From SHLQ01 sp964610745 (GTDB taxonomy: Bacteria; Actinomycetota; Acidimicrobiia; Acidimicrobiales; SHLQ01), in assembly GCA_964610745.1 (NCBI GenBank), contig CAZSYL010000050.1:1-29681 (forward strand): a DNA stretch of 29,681 nucleotides, read 5' to 3'. Each line of letters starts with the position of its first letter. Position 1 is the stretch's first letter. A program made the position numbers and the translations under genes. Shown here piece by piece: positions 1-9,424 of this stretch. A model generated the notes under the pieces. It saw only the letters and a program-made list of their open reading frames with translations, was not told the DNA's origin and searched no databases.

Positions 1-103
1 TGCTTGCAGCGGGGTAGGGCTTGCAGCGGGGTAGGGCTTGCAGCGGGGTAGGGCTTGCAGCGGGGTAGGGCTTGCAGCGGGGTAGGGCTTGCAGCGGGGT
101 AGG
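1..103. repeat. 17-bp tandem repeat, about six copies
   Basis: Six head-to-tail copies of the 17-mer CTTGCAGCGGGGTAGGG start at positions 3, 20, 37, 54, 71 and 88. The last copy is lost after 103. The copies are identical where complete, and the array starts at the window edge, so it may extend further left. There are no spacers, so this is not CRISPR. It lies upstream of the zinc-ribbon gene at 229 and encodes nothing I recognise. Confidence 0.95.
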
Positions 104-228
104 TAGCTCTGGCCGTTGGTCGAATGGCCCATATCACCAGGCCGTTTGTCCTCAATTTGCCCCCACGCCTCACCCGCAAACATCTCGGACCGAAAGGAAG
201 CGGCAACGCAACGTAGAGGGTGTAACAC

Positions 229-426
229 ATGAAGCGGTCAGACGTACGGCCAACAAAGTGCGCAAAGTGCGAACGGGACATGGTCTCGCTCAATCTGGAG
301 ATCGATTCGGCAATGCGTACCCTGCATTCATGTTCACACTGCGACATCCGTATTTGGGAAGCAGCAGGCGAAACCTTCTCGCTCGAGGGTGTACTCGACG
401 AAATTGCTGAATCTTCCGACCGCTGA
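229..426 (+). CDS. Small zinc-ribbon-like protein
   Basis: This 65-residue protein carries two CxxC knuckles: C11-x2-C14 and C35-x2-C38. The spacing suits a single structural zinc ribbon. The rest is charged and helical with no membrane segment, so a cytosolic role is expected. The start is supported by AGAGGG at 215-220, 8 nt before the ATG. It lies 36 bp upstream of the GT-C-like gene and could be co-transcribed with it. I do not recognise a named family. Small zinc ribbons of this kind are often orphan regulatory or adaptor proteins, but no function can be assigned here. The main doubt is its size; the paired CxxC motifs argue that it is real. Confidence 0.7.
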   Translation: MKRSDVRPTKCAKCERDMVSLNLEIDSAMRTLHSCSHCDIRIWEAAGETFSLEGVLDEIAESSDR

Positions 427-448
427 ACTCCTAAATGACCAAGATGAT

Positions 449-462
449 GGGAAACTGTTCCC
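449..462 (+). promoter_or_regulatory. Short inverted repeat abutting a start codon
   Basis: GGGAA (449-453) and TTCCC (458-462) form a 5-bp stem with a 4-nt loop, and the downstream ATG begins at 463. No clear Shine-Dalgarno lies in the usual place. A hairpin here would occupy the ribosome-binding region of the GT-C-like gene. It is short, so chance is possible. Confidence 0.35.
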
Positions 463-3400
463 ATGAAACAGGTGACCTCCGAGAACCCTGGTGGTGACCG
501 GCTTGAGAAGTGGGTTACCGGGCTCGTTGTAGCGGCTTGTTCGCTCTTTGTTTTCTGGCAGCTGCAGCCATCGTTGATCTTTGAAGATACGACGCCAACC
601 GGTGGCGATATGGGTGCCCATGTGTGGGGCCCGGCATTCCTTCGCGATGAGCTGCTACCAAATCTCCGACTGACCGGCTGGACCCCCGACTGGTACTCGG
701 GCTTTCCAGCGTTTCACTTCTACTTCGTAATTCCGGCACTTGCGATCGTCATCCTCGATGTCGGCTTGCATCCTCTGCTCTCGCTCCCGATCGTTGGAGC
801 GCTGGCGCTCTTTGCGTTCTATTCGTACGCGACTGGGGCGAAGAGCCGAGCGCTGCGAATGGCCATTGTGTTGGCCGTTCTCGCTCCGCTCCTCATCAGC
901 CTGCCCTACAACGTTGCATTCAAACTGATCGCGGTCAGCGGGGTGGTCTTCTTTCCCGTGGCGGCCTGGGCTCTCGGCCATCTCTCCGCGCTCCGATTTC
1001 CGGGGCCCGCGGTGCTGGCGGTTGGCAGCCTCGCCTTCGCGTTCGATCGGTCGTTCAACATTTATGGTGGCAATATCGCGTCCACTCTCGCCGGCGAGTT
1101 CGCGGCATCGATCTCGCTGAGCCTGTCGCTGGTTGCGCTCGGCTTTGTGATTCGAGGGACACGCACCGGCGAGGGCAAGGTCGTCGCTGGAGTATTCATT
1201 GCGCTGACCGGCCTTAGCCACCTGCTTCCAGCGTTCTGGTTGCTCACCGTCGTTGCGCTGCTGATGGTGATGCGTTTGGTGCAGCGGCGCTTCGGGTCGG
1301 TGCCTTGGATCGTCGGCAGTGGCGCGCTGGCCGGGATGGTCTCGGCTTTTTGGGTTCTGCCGTTTGCGTTGCGCTCGGACTTCCTCAACGACATGGGCTG
1401 GGAACGGATCGAGATCATCCACTCGCCGCTCATCACCCGCAGCGACCTCAACCCGTCGAATGTCCTGAGCGATTACCCACCGCTGCCGGTGCTGTTGACC
1501 ATTGCCGCAGTGGGATTGGTGCTGTCGATCGTGCAACGAGTCGAGCTCGGTGGGTTGCTGACGGTGTCTGCGGCTGCGATGGCAGGCGCTTTTGTGTGGT
1601 TTCCCGATGGTCGGCTCTGGAACGCACGAATCCTGCCGTTCTACTACCTGAGTGTCACCCTGCTCGCTGCCCTTGGTGTGGCGCTTCTGATCCAACAGCT
1701 CTCCCGTACCTCGGTCGTCATGCGTATGGGTTTGCTCGCGTCGTCGGCAATTTTGCTCATCCCGAGCCAGATTCGCGGCGCTGTCGTTTGGCCCGAACCC
1801 GGTGGGGATGGACCTACTCCGCTCATTGGGTCATTCGGTGATCTTGGTTCGGTGCTCGCCGACTACATCCCTGGTGCGGCTGGCTACGCGGTTCGTGTGC
1901 TCGCAATTCTCTTTGTGGTCGTCGTACTGGGAACCGAAATTCCGCGTCAGCTACGTGCCTTTCTCAACAATGTGGAGATCGTTGCTGTGGTCACGGCGGC
2001 GGGCGTTCTTCTCGCGACGCCAGCACGCGACGTCGAGCTGTCCGGGCTCGACACTGGTCGGGGTGTCTTCTGGGCGGTGGTGCTCCTGGTGTCTGTCGCT
2101 GGCGTCCTTGCAGTTCTCGTCTCGGCAGGGCTGCGGTTTAGTGCTGCTCGGCGCGAAGCTGCTCAGTCTTCGTTGGACAGCGCGATCGAATCGGCTGGAG
2201 AGGCTGCTGAGACTGTTGCCGTTGGTGAAGCAGGTCTGGTGCCTGTGCGTAAACCGGCCCGCCATCAGGGTGGAGTGCTCGCTGCGCTGAATCGCTACTT
2301 CGGGTCGGGAAGTGACAGTTCGACCATCACTGCACCGATCGTCGTGGCAGCATCGCTCTTTATTTTGCTCGGTCTTGCGCTCGACACCATCGGCGGCACG
2401 GACGAGACGATCGATGGACGTTCCTGGAGTTTCGCCGGACTCGACATCACTTCAGCTGACGACAGCTTTGTGCCGGGCTGGTCTAGGTGGAACTTTTCTG
2501 GGCTCGAAGGTAAAGGGATCGATGCTGCAGCGATTGGCGATGTTGGTCAGGGCGGCTTCGAGGAGTATCAGCTCATTCAACGGACGATGCTTGGCGTTGG
2601 TCAGGAGATCGGATGCGGCCGCGCCATGTGGGAGTTCGCTCCCGAACTGAATCGCTACGGTACGACGATGGCAATGATGCTTCTGCCGTTGTGGACCGAT
2701 GGATGCATTGGCTCGATGGAGGGGCTGTTCTTTGAGGCCACTCCCACCGTGCCCTATCACTTCCTCCTGCAGAGCGATCTTTCGGCGCCGCGGCGCACCA
2801 TTGGCGACGCGTCCGTAGGCGGGCCATCGCAAGCAATGCGCAACCTTCCCTATGGCACCTTCGACATCGAACTCGGAGTGCAACGGATGAACGAGCTCGG
2901 CGTTCGTTACTACCTTGCCTTCTCGCCACAAACCGTTCTGGCGGCGCGCGAGCATCCGGGTCTGACCGAAGTCGCTGCTTCCGCTCCGTGGGTCGTGTTC
3001 GAAACCACTTCGATACTCGTCGAACCGCTGGCCGTATCGCCGGTCGTCATCGATGGGGTCAGCGACGCACAGGACGAGTGGCTCGACGTCGGGGTCGAGT
3101 GGTTTGGGGACCTCGGCGAGATTCGACCAGCCACGAGTGGGCCTGAGTCATGGGAAACGATCGCCGCCGAGGAGGTTCTTGCTCGCTATGAAGCAGCCGA
3201 GGAGAATGCTCGCACCGGCGTGATCCCCGACGACGCAGAAACGTTGCAAACCTTGCTTCCGGAGACGGTCATCGAGGAAGAGACCGTGGTGAGCAACATC
3301 TCGACCGAAACCGACAAGATCAGCTTCAGTGTCGACCAGGTGGGCACACCAGTACTGATCCGGTCGTCGTTCTTTCCTGCCTGGGAGGCCAACGGCGCCG

Positions 3401-3663
3401 AGGGACCATTTCGGGTAGCCCCTAACTTTATGGTCGTTGTGCCGACAGAACAGAATGTGGAACTTGTCTTCTCGCGCACCGCGACCGACATCGTCGCCCT
3501 CCTCCTCACCGGAGTCGGCATCGTCGCGATGTTCGTTCTTGCTCGAGCGTCGATCCGCGGCGGTCGATTGCTCCCGAAGCCCGACGCGCTTGCACCGGGA
3601 CCTCTCGATGGCTCCGCGGACCCCGAGACACCTCAAGCCACTCCGGAAATGGTGACGGTATGA
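463..3663 (+). CDS. Large multi-spanning GT-C-like membrane protein (PTPS_related/YfhO-like)
   Basis: The product is 1066 residues with a dozen or more hydrophobic segments. An N-terminal helix (about 18-35) is followed by an extracytoplasmic loop with GGDMGAH (47-53). That acidic first loop is typical of GT-C glycosyltransferases, where the aspartate serves metal or acceptor binding. The N-terminal half resembles the 6-pyruvoyl-tetrahydropterin-synthase-related membrane family (PF10131). The end, with SSFFPAWEANG and then a last helix, resembles the C-terminal part of YfhO-type proteins. GT-C enzymes transfer sugar from a polyprenyl-phosphate donor on the outer membrane face. The next gene encodes a GT2 that could make such a donor, and the two overlap by 4 bp (ATGA). 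Substrate and acceptor are unknown, and the family call is from recognition, not alignment. An upstream start is unlikely because of the preceding gene. Confidence 0.75.
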   Translation: MKQVTSENPGGDRLEKWVTGLVVAACSLFVFWQLQPSLIFEDTTPTGGDMGAHVWGPAFLRDELLPNLRLTGWTPDWYSGFPAFHFYFVIPALAIVILDVGLHPLLSLPIVGALALFAFYSYATGAKSRALRMAIVLAVLAPLLISLPYNVAFKLIAVSGVVFFPVAAWALGHLSALRFPGPAVLAVGSLAFAFDRSFNIYGGNIASTLAGEFAASISLSLSLVALGFVIRGTRTGEGKVVAGVFIALTGLSHLLPAFWLLTVVALLMVMRLVQRRFGSVPWIVGSGALAGMVSAFWVLPFALRSDFLNDMGWERIEIIHSPLITRSDLNPSNVLSDYPPLPVLLTIAAVGLVLSIVQRVELGGLLTVSAAAMAGAFVWFPDGRLWNARILPFYYLSVTLLAALGVALLIQQLSRTSVVMRMGLLASSAILLIPSQIRGAVVWPEPGGDGPTPLIGSFGDLGSVLADYIPGAAGYAVRVLAILFVVVVLGTEIPRQLRAFLNNVEIVAVVTAAGVLLATPARDVELSGLDTGRGVFWAVVLLVSVAGVLAVLVSAGLRFSAARREAAQSSLDSAIESAGEAAETVAVGEAGLVPVRKPARHQGGVLAALNRYFGSGSDSSTITAPIVVAASLFILLGLALDTIGGTDETIDGRSWSFAGLDITSADDSFVPGWSRWNFSGLEGKGIDAAAIGDVGQGGFEEYQLIQRTMLGVGQEIGCGRAMWEFAPELNRYGTTMAMMLLPLWTDGCIGSMEGLFFEATPTVPYHFLLQSDLSAPRRTIGDASVGGPSQAMRNLPYGTFDIELGVQRMNELGVRYYLAFSPQTVLAAREHPGLTEVAASAPWVVFETTSILVEPLAVSPVVIDGVSDAQDEWLDVGVEWFGDLGEIRPATSGPESWETIAAEEVLARYEAAEENARTGVIPDDAETLQTLLPETVIEEETVVSNISTETDKISFSVDQVGTPVLIRSSFFPAWEANGAEGPFRVAPNFMVVVPTEQNVELVFSRTATDIVALLLTGVGIVAMFVLARASIRGGRLLPKPDALAPGPLDGSADPETPQATPEMVTV

Positions 3664-4826
3664 CGCGGCGGTTGAGGTTCTTTGTCCTCGTAGCTATCGC
3701 GGCGACCGCCATCGACTTTTCGCTCTATCTGTTCATCCGATCCTCAGGTTTTCGCTGGTGGGCTGCAGACGTTGCGGCCCTGACTGTCGCGGCCGTCTTC
3801 GGTGTTACCGCCCACCGCAGGTTTACGCTTCGTAACGATCCGAATCTGCGATGGATTCACCGCCCGGTGGCTTTTATTTCATCGATTGCAGCCGCGGGCC
3901 TGGTCGATCTCACGGTGCTCTTTTTCGCTCCGGTCAAAGGCGCCGCGGCCAAGATCGTTGCGATCGCTGCAGCTGCGAGTGTGCGCGCGATCTCCAATCG
4001 CTGGTTTCTCTTTCAGGTGGTCCGCTCAGAGCAGGGTGTGCCGGCCAACCGGCTCGCCCCGGATGATCAGCTCCGCCTCTCCGTCGTGGTTCCCGCATAC
4101 CGGGAAGCCGGGCGCATCGCTGAGACGATCGAGGAGTTACACGTTCATCTGTCGTCGTTGCTCGATCCATCCGACTTTGAGATCGTCGTCGTCGACGATG
4201 GCTCGGGAGATGGCACCGCCGATGCTGCCGAGGCGACCGGTAAGGCCACCGGGTTACTGCTTCCTCAGAATCTCGGCAAAGGGGGAGCAGTGCGCGCAGG
4301 CATGCTTGCATCTTCGGGGCGGACGCGGGTCTTTCTCGACGCTGACCTTGCCTACGGGCCAGCCGAGGTCGTCCGCATTATGGGAGAGATCGAAGCGGGC
4401 TGGGATGTTGCGGTGGGTACCCGACGCGATTCACGACTAGTGACCCACACCAGCGCTGGTCTCGTTCGAGATGTTGGCGGACGTCTGGTGAACCTTGCGA
4501 CACACGTCCTGCTGCTCGGGCAATACCGAGATACTCAGGCCGGCTGCAAAGGCTTCCGCAGCGATGTAGCTGAGCTGATCTTTTCAAAGACCCGGTTGAA
4601 CGGGTTCTCTTTCGATATCGAGATCTTTCATCTGGTTGAACGGTGGCGCCTCACCCTCGTCGAGGTCCCGATGAGCCCCGCCGAGACGGATGCCTCGACG
4701 GTAAGCCTGGTCGCTGACACCTTGCAGCTGCTCGCTGACATCGGCCGAATTCGACGTTCGTCGGCACGAGGTGAATACACCGACCCCGATCGACTGGCCA
4801 TGTTGCCAGAGCCGGTCCTGCAGTAG
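3660..4826 (+). CDS. GtrA-like flippase fused to polyprenyl-phosphate hexose synthase (GT2)
   Basis: This is a 388-residue fusion. Residues 1-120 form a four-helix GtrA-like domain ending in NRWFLF, the usual GtrA end. A GT-A family 2 domain starts near 139, with VVPAY (143-147), VVDDGSGDGT (177-186), NLGKGGA (204-210) and the metal-binding DAD (227-229). It resembles dolichyl-phosphate mannose/glucose synthases. The predicted role is to move a hexose from a nucleotide sugar to polyprenyl phosphate at the inner face, with the GtrA part aiding flipping. The gene is translationally coupled to the GT-C-like gene and 12 bp upstream of manB, which favours mannose as the sugar; that is inference. 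GtrA before GT2 is the reverse of the GT2-then-GtrA order I know best. Confidence 0.85.
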   Translation: MTRRLRFFVLVAIAATAIDFSLYLFIRSSGFRWWAADVAALTVAAVFGVTAHRRFTLRNDPNLRWIHRPVAFISSIAAAGLVDLTVLFFAPVKGAAAKIVAIAAAASVRAISNRWFLFQVVRSEQGVPANRLAPDDQLRLSVVVPAYREAGRIAETIEELHVHLSSLLDPSDFEIVVVDDGSGDGTADAAEATGKATGLLLPQNLGKGGAVRAGMLASSGRTRVFLDADLAYGPAEVVRIMGEIEAGWDVAVGTRRDSRLVTHTSAGLVRDVGGRLVNLATHVLLLGQYRDTQAGCKGFRSDVAELIFSKTRLNGFSFDIEIFHLVERWRLTLVEVPMSPAETDASTVSLVADTLQLLADIGRIRRSSARGEYTDPDRLAMLPEPVLQ

Positions 4827-4838
4827 AAGAGGTTTCAG

Positions 4839-6200
4839 ATGGGCAACATCGACGCGGTCTTCAAGGCCTACGACGTGCGCGGACTCGCTCCATCGGAGCT
4901 CGATGCTGAGCTGAGCCGTTCGATCGGTGCGGCATTTGCGCGTTTCGTCGCTGATCATGACGGAGCGACCTCGATTGTCGTTGGCCATGACATGCGTCCC
5001 ACCGGGCCGGAGTTTGCTTCCGAGTTCGCCGCTGGTGCGCTCGATCAGGGCGTCGACGTGGTCGACATAGGTCTGGCATCGACCGACATGATGTACTTCG
5101 CTTCCGGCTCGCTCGATATGCCAGGCGCTGTGTTTACCGCATCGCATAACCCCGCCGGGTACAACGGCATCAAGATGTGTCTAAAGGGTGCTGCGCCGCT
5201 CGGCGGAGACACTGGGCTGTCGGTCATCAAGGAAGACGCCCGCACCCTTCTCGAACCGCGTGGTGAATCGGGCACGCTCAGTTCGCGCGACATACTCGAG
5301 GACTTTGCTCAACATGTCCTGAGCTTTATCGACGTCTCGTCGCTCAGCCCGCTGAAGATCGTCGCCGACACGGCGAACGGCATGGGAGGGCTCGTCGTCC
5401 CCGCAGTCTTTGCACATCTGCCGTTCGAGCTTGAGATCATGTACGAAGAACTCGATGGAACCTTCCCGAACCATCCGGCAGATCCTCTCAACGAAGAGAA
5501 CCTGGTCGACCTGCAGAAACGAGTTCTCGAGGTCGGCGCCGATGTCGGTCTGGCCTTTGACGGAGACGCCGATCGCGTCTTTCTGGTCGATGAGAACGCA
5601 GACGGGGTGTCTGGCTCGTTGACGACCGCACTGGTCGCCGAGCAGGTGCTCAATGCAGAGCCAGGGGCGACGATCCTCCACAATCTGATCTGTTCGAAGG
5701 TCGTTCCCGAGATCATCGAAGAGAACGGCGGAACCGCTGTCCGCACCCGAGTTGGTCACAGCTTCATCAAGGCGGTGATGGCCGAGACCGGAGCAGCATT
5801 CGGTGGCGAACATTCCGGCCACTATTACTTCCGCGACAACTGGCGCGCTGATTCGGGCATGATCGCAGCGGTGGTGATCCTGGCGGCGATGTGTGATTCC
5901 GGTAAATCGTTGAGCGATCTCGTGGCACCGTTGCGGCGATATCGCGCATCGGGCGAGATCAATGCGACCGTCGCCGATACCACGGTTGTCATCGATCATG
6001 TTGCTGGCGTGTACGCCGACGCCTCACAAGACCGCCTCGACGGGCTCACCGTCGACTGTGGTGATTGGTGGTTCAGCCTGCGGGCGTCGAATACCGAACC
6101 GCTCCTTCGGCTCAATCTGGAAGCGAAAGATGAAGCGTCGGTGGCGGCCCGAGTCGCTGAGGTGCAATCTCACATGGACGAGGCACCACAGGTAGCCTGA
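4839..6200 (+). CDS. manB: Phosphomannomutase/phosphoglucomutase
   Basis: This is a full-length (453 aa) alpha-D-phosphohexomutase. It interconverts mannose-6-phosphate and mannose-1-phosphate, and often the glucose equivalents. All four signature loops are present: TASHNP (100-105), whose Ser102 carries the catalytic phosphate; the metal loop DGDADR (241-246); the sugar-binding GEHSGH (323-328); and the phosphate-binding RASNTEP (415-421). The start follows AGAGG by several bases. The gene sits in a tight run with the GtrA-GT2 gene, Trm112-like gene and manA, so it probably supplies mannose-1-P for GDP-mannose. No GDP-mannose pyrophosphorylase is in the window. Dual specificity cannot be judged from sequence. 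Confidence 0.95.
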   Translation: MGNIDAVFKAYDVRGLAPSELDAELSRSIGAAFARFVADHDGATSIVVGHDMRPTGPEFASEFAAGALDQGVDVVDIGLASTDMMYFASGSLDMPGAVFTASHNPAGYNGIKMCLKGAAPLGGDTGLSVIKEDARTLLEPRGESGTLSSRDILEDFAQHVLSFIDVSSLSPLKIVADTANGMGGLVVPAVFAHLPFELEIMYEELDGTFPNHPADPLNEENLVDLQKRVLEVGADVGLAFDGDADRVFLVDENADGVSGSLTTALVAEQVLNAEPGATILHNLICSKVVPEIIEENGGTAVRTRVGHSFIKAVMAETGAAFGGEHSGHYYFRDNWRADSGMIAAVVILAAMCDSGKSLSDLVAPLRRYRASGEINATVADTTVVIDHVAGVYADASQDRLDGLTVDCGDWWFSLRASNTEPLLRLNLEAKDEASVAARVAEVQSHMDEAPQVA

Positions 6201-6205
6201 ACCGT

Positions 6206-6442
6206 ATGGCTCTCGCTCAACAGTTGCTCGATATTCTCGCTTGCCCAAAGGACAAAGGTTCGCTCTACTACTTGGCGGACGAGAACTCGCTGATCAATCC
6301 GCGATTGTCGCTGCGCTACTCCATTTCGAACGACATCCCCATCATGTTGATCGACAAGGCTGAAACGCTCGATGCTGACGAAATGAGCCGCATCAACGCA
6401 AAGGTCGAGGCCGAGGGCATCAACCCAACGTTCTCTGAGTAG
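6206..6442 (+). CDS. Trm112-like short protein, zinc ligands mostly lost
   Basis: The protein is 78 residues with the Trm112/YcaR pattern: LLDILACPKDKG at 8-19, then a middle segment that usually carries a second CxxC, then IPIMLIDKAE. Here only one cysteine (C14) remains. The second position of the first knuckle is Asp, and the second knuckle reads INPRLSLRY. Trm112 proteins bind and stabilise partner enzymes, including methyltransferases, and in bacteria often sit beside sugar or lipid enzymes. Loss of the cysteines suggests a zinc-free fold; several actinobacterial relatives look alike to me. It begins 5 bp after the manB stop and ends 9 bp before manA, so all three are likely co-translated. 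Confidence 0.85.
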   Translation: MALAQQLLDILACPKDKGSLYYLADENSLINPRLSLRYSISNDIPIMLIDKAETLDADEMSRINAKVEAEGINPTFSE

Positions 6443-6451
6443 AGCGCGTCG

Positions 6452-7639
6452 ATGAAATTTCTGATCGGCGGACTTCAGAACTATGCGTGGGGTTCGACAA
6501 CGCTGCTCGCACAGCTCCGCGGGGAGCCAGCCTCGGCCCAACCTGAAGCCGAGATTTGGTACGGGGCCCATCCAGGCGCGGCGACGATGTGTGGCGATGG
6601 AACATCGCTCATCGACCATATCGAGACCCACCCAGTCGAGTTTCTTGGCCAGTCCGTCGTCGACCGGTTCGGAGCCAAGCTGCCGTTCTTGTTGAAGTTG
6701 CTCGCGGCCGGATCGCCGCTCAGTATTCAAGCACACCCCTCGATCGAACAAGCACGAGCGGGGTTCGCAGCTGAAGAAGCGGCGGGAATCGAACGAAACG
6801 CCCCTCACCGCTCGTTTCGCGACGACAATCACAAACCCGAATTGATATGTGCCCTGACCAGCTTTGACGCGTTGGTCGGCTTCCGTGACCCAGAGGCGAC
6901 ACAGGATTTTTGGAACGCGGTTGGCTTTGAGGACTCGGTTGGTTTCGACGCGCTTGCGGCTCGGCTAGCGCAGGGACCGAAACACGTCGTCGAGGATTTG
7001 CTGAGCTCTGACGTTCTGGATGCTACTGGCCAAGATATTTCAACCTTGGTCAGTGGGCTTGTCGATGCCTGCCGGTCCTATGACGGTGAAAGATGGAGGA
7101 GAGAAGCGTCGCTCATCGTCCGCCTCGCCGAGAAGTATCGACATGACCCAGGGGTCGTGATTGCGTCGATGCTCAACTACGTCACCCTAAAGCCAGGCGA
7201 AGCGCTCTACCTCGGCGCTGGACACATGCACGCCTATGTCGAAGGTCTCGCCGTCGAACTGATGGCCAATAGCGACAATGTTCTACGCGGGGGTCTCACC
7301 CCAAAGTACGTCGATGTCGAGAACCTGCTCGACGTGGTTCTCCCCGACATCCATCCAGCCCAACTGGTGGAGATGCAAGCAGACGGCCGCTACCTGACGC
7401 CGGCTACCGAGTTCGAGCTGCAACGGCTGCGCCCGATCGATGGCGCGGAAGTCGACGGGCCCTGCATCGTGTTGTGCACCACCGGAACAGTCGATGTCTC
7501 TACCGGCGCCGAGCAGGTCACTCTCGCTCCGACCGAGGCTGTTTGGCTCTCTGATGGCGAGTGCGCCCAAGTGACCGGTAACGCAAACGTTGCGTACCGG
7601 GCGGGCGTGGGTCGAGCGACTACACTGACGGTCGGCTGA
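6452..7639 (+). CDS. manA: Mannose-6-phosphate isomerase, class I
   Basis: This is a 395-residue type I phosphomannose isomerase that interconverts fructose-6-P and mannose-6-P using zinc. The expected ligands are visible: Gln93 and His95 in SIQAHPS, Glu130 in HKPE, and the histidine of GAGHMHAYVEG (H260). The substrate loop MANSDNVLRGGLTPKYVD follows. Length and order fit the family, with the cupin-like C-terminal half intact. It is the last gene of the sugar run; 83 bp separate it from ahcY. With manB it gives the route to mannose-1-P. The Shine-Dalgarno is weak, which is common inside translated operons. Confidence 0.95.
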   Translation: MKFLIGGLQNYAWGSTTLLAQLRGEPASAQPEAEIWYGAHPGAATMCGDGTSLIDHIETHPVEFLGQSVVDRFGAKLPFLLKLLAAGSPLSIQAHPSIEQARAGFAAEEAAGIERNAPHRSFRDDNHKPELICALTSFDALVGFRDPEATQDFWNAVGFEDSVGFDALAARLAQGPKHVVEDLLSSDVLDATGQDISTLVSGLVDACRSYDGERWRREASLIVRLAEKYRHDPGVVIASMLNYVTLKPGEALYLGAGHMHAYVEGLAVELMANSDNVLRGGLTPKYVDVENLLDVVLPDIHPAQLVEMQADGRYLTPATEFELQRLRPIDGAEVDGPCIVLCTTGTVDVSTGAEQVTLAPTEAVWLSDGECAQVTGNANVAYRAGVGRATTLTVG

Positions 7640-7692
7640 ACAGAGGTTTTCGAGGCCAGCGGGCCCCAGCCAACCCATTTCCGATTCAACGC

Positions 7693-7707
7693 TGCGCGTA
7701 CCGCGCA
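7693..7707 (+). promoter_or_regulatory. Hairpin just upstream of the ahcY ribosome-binding site
   Basis: TGCGCG (7693-7698) and CGCGCA (7702-7707) form a perfect 6-bp GC-rich stem with loop TAC. It ends 3 nt before the AGGAG (7710-7714) that precedes the ahcY ATG at 7723. In RNA it could influence ribosome access. It does not match the SAH riboswitch consensus as I know it. Confidence 0.4.
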
Positions 7708-7722
7708 CGAGGAGCCTCAAAA

Positions 7723-9171
<1,449 letters not shown>

Positions 9172-9172
9172 C

Positions 9173-9257
9173 TTTCCCGGCCTTCGGCCTCCAGCTGTCG
9201 CAATCCGAGCCTGTCGGCTCTCGATGCTCGGCTGCTAGCCGGAGGCCGAGCCCGTTT
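9173..9257. repeat. Intergenic palindromic repeat, copy 1 (after ahcY)
   Basis: This element of about 85 bp starts TTTCCCGGCCTTCGGCCTCC and continues with a CCAGC-GTCGCAATCCGA block. It ends with GGAGGCCGAGCCCGTT. CGGCCTCC near the left end and GGAGGCCG near the right end can pair, and GGCC-TTC-GGCC forms a local hairpin. A second copy follows ftsX. Both lie directly after a stop codon, so a terminator role is possible, though no T-tract follows the stem. Confidence 0.7.
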
Positions 9258-9424
9258 AGGGGAGGCTGCTGACAACCGCTTCGCGCAGGGCGTGTTCTCT
9301 CGGGTCGTCGACCTGGTAGTAGTCGAGCTGGTTCATGACGTATGCGAATCCGAGTTTGCGTTCGGGATCAGCAAATCCCAATGAGCCGCCTGCTCCTGGT
9401 GTACCGAACACTGATGACTACCAA
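9256..9424 (-). pseudogene. Truncated 3' copy of the adjacent serine hydrolase gene
   Basis: This stretch matches the 3' end of the intact hydrolase gene (9598-9766) with about ten substitutions and one single-base deletion. It keeps a stop codon (TAA instead of TAG) at the same place. Read on the minus strand it gives about the last 50 residues, including GGSLGFADPERKLG and LREAVVSSLP. Of the substitutions in alignable codons before the deletion, all but one (Ala to Val) are synonymous. Homology ends at TACCAAA (9418-9424), where the GGGGTC palindrome element starts. It is a remnant with no start codon. Confidence 0.9.

Noticed and set aside
1..103. CRISPR array
   Set aside because: Repeats are directly adjacent with no spacers and no cas genes in the window.
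72..410. Open frame through the tandem repeat and the zinc-ribbon gene
   Set aside because: It starts inside the repeat and overlaps the better supported CxxC protein in another frame.
655..1695. Long antisense open frame (346 codons) within the GT-C-like gene
   Set aside because: Its product is rich in Arg, Gln, His and Glu with no domain pattern, and it lies opposite a clearly coding membrane protein. This is a codon-bias shadow. The same applies to 5181-5999, 7759-8451, 13261-14103 and 14182-14886 on the minus strand.
7640..7722. SAH riboswitch upstream of ahcY
   Set aside because: Short pieces resemble the consensus (GCTGCG, CGAGGAGC), but their order and spacing do not fit, and the second piece contains the Shine-Dalgarno.
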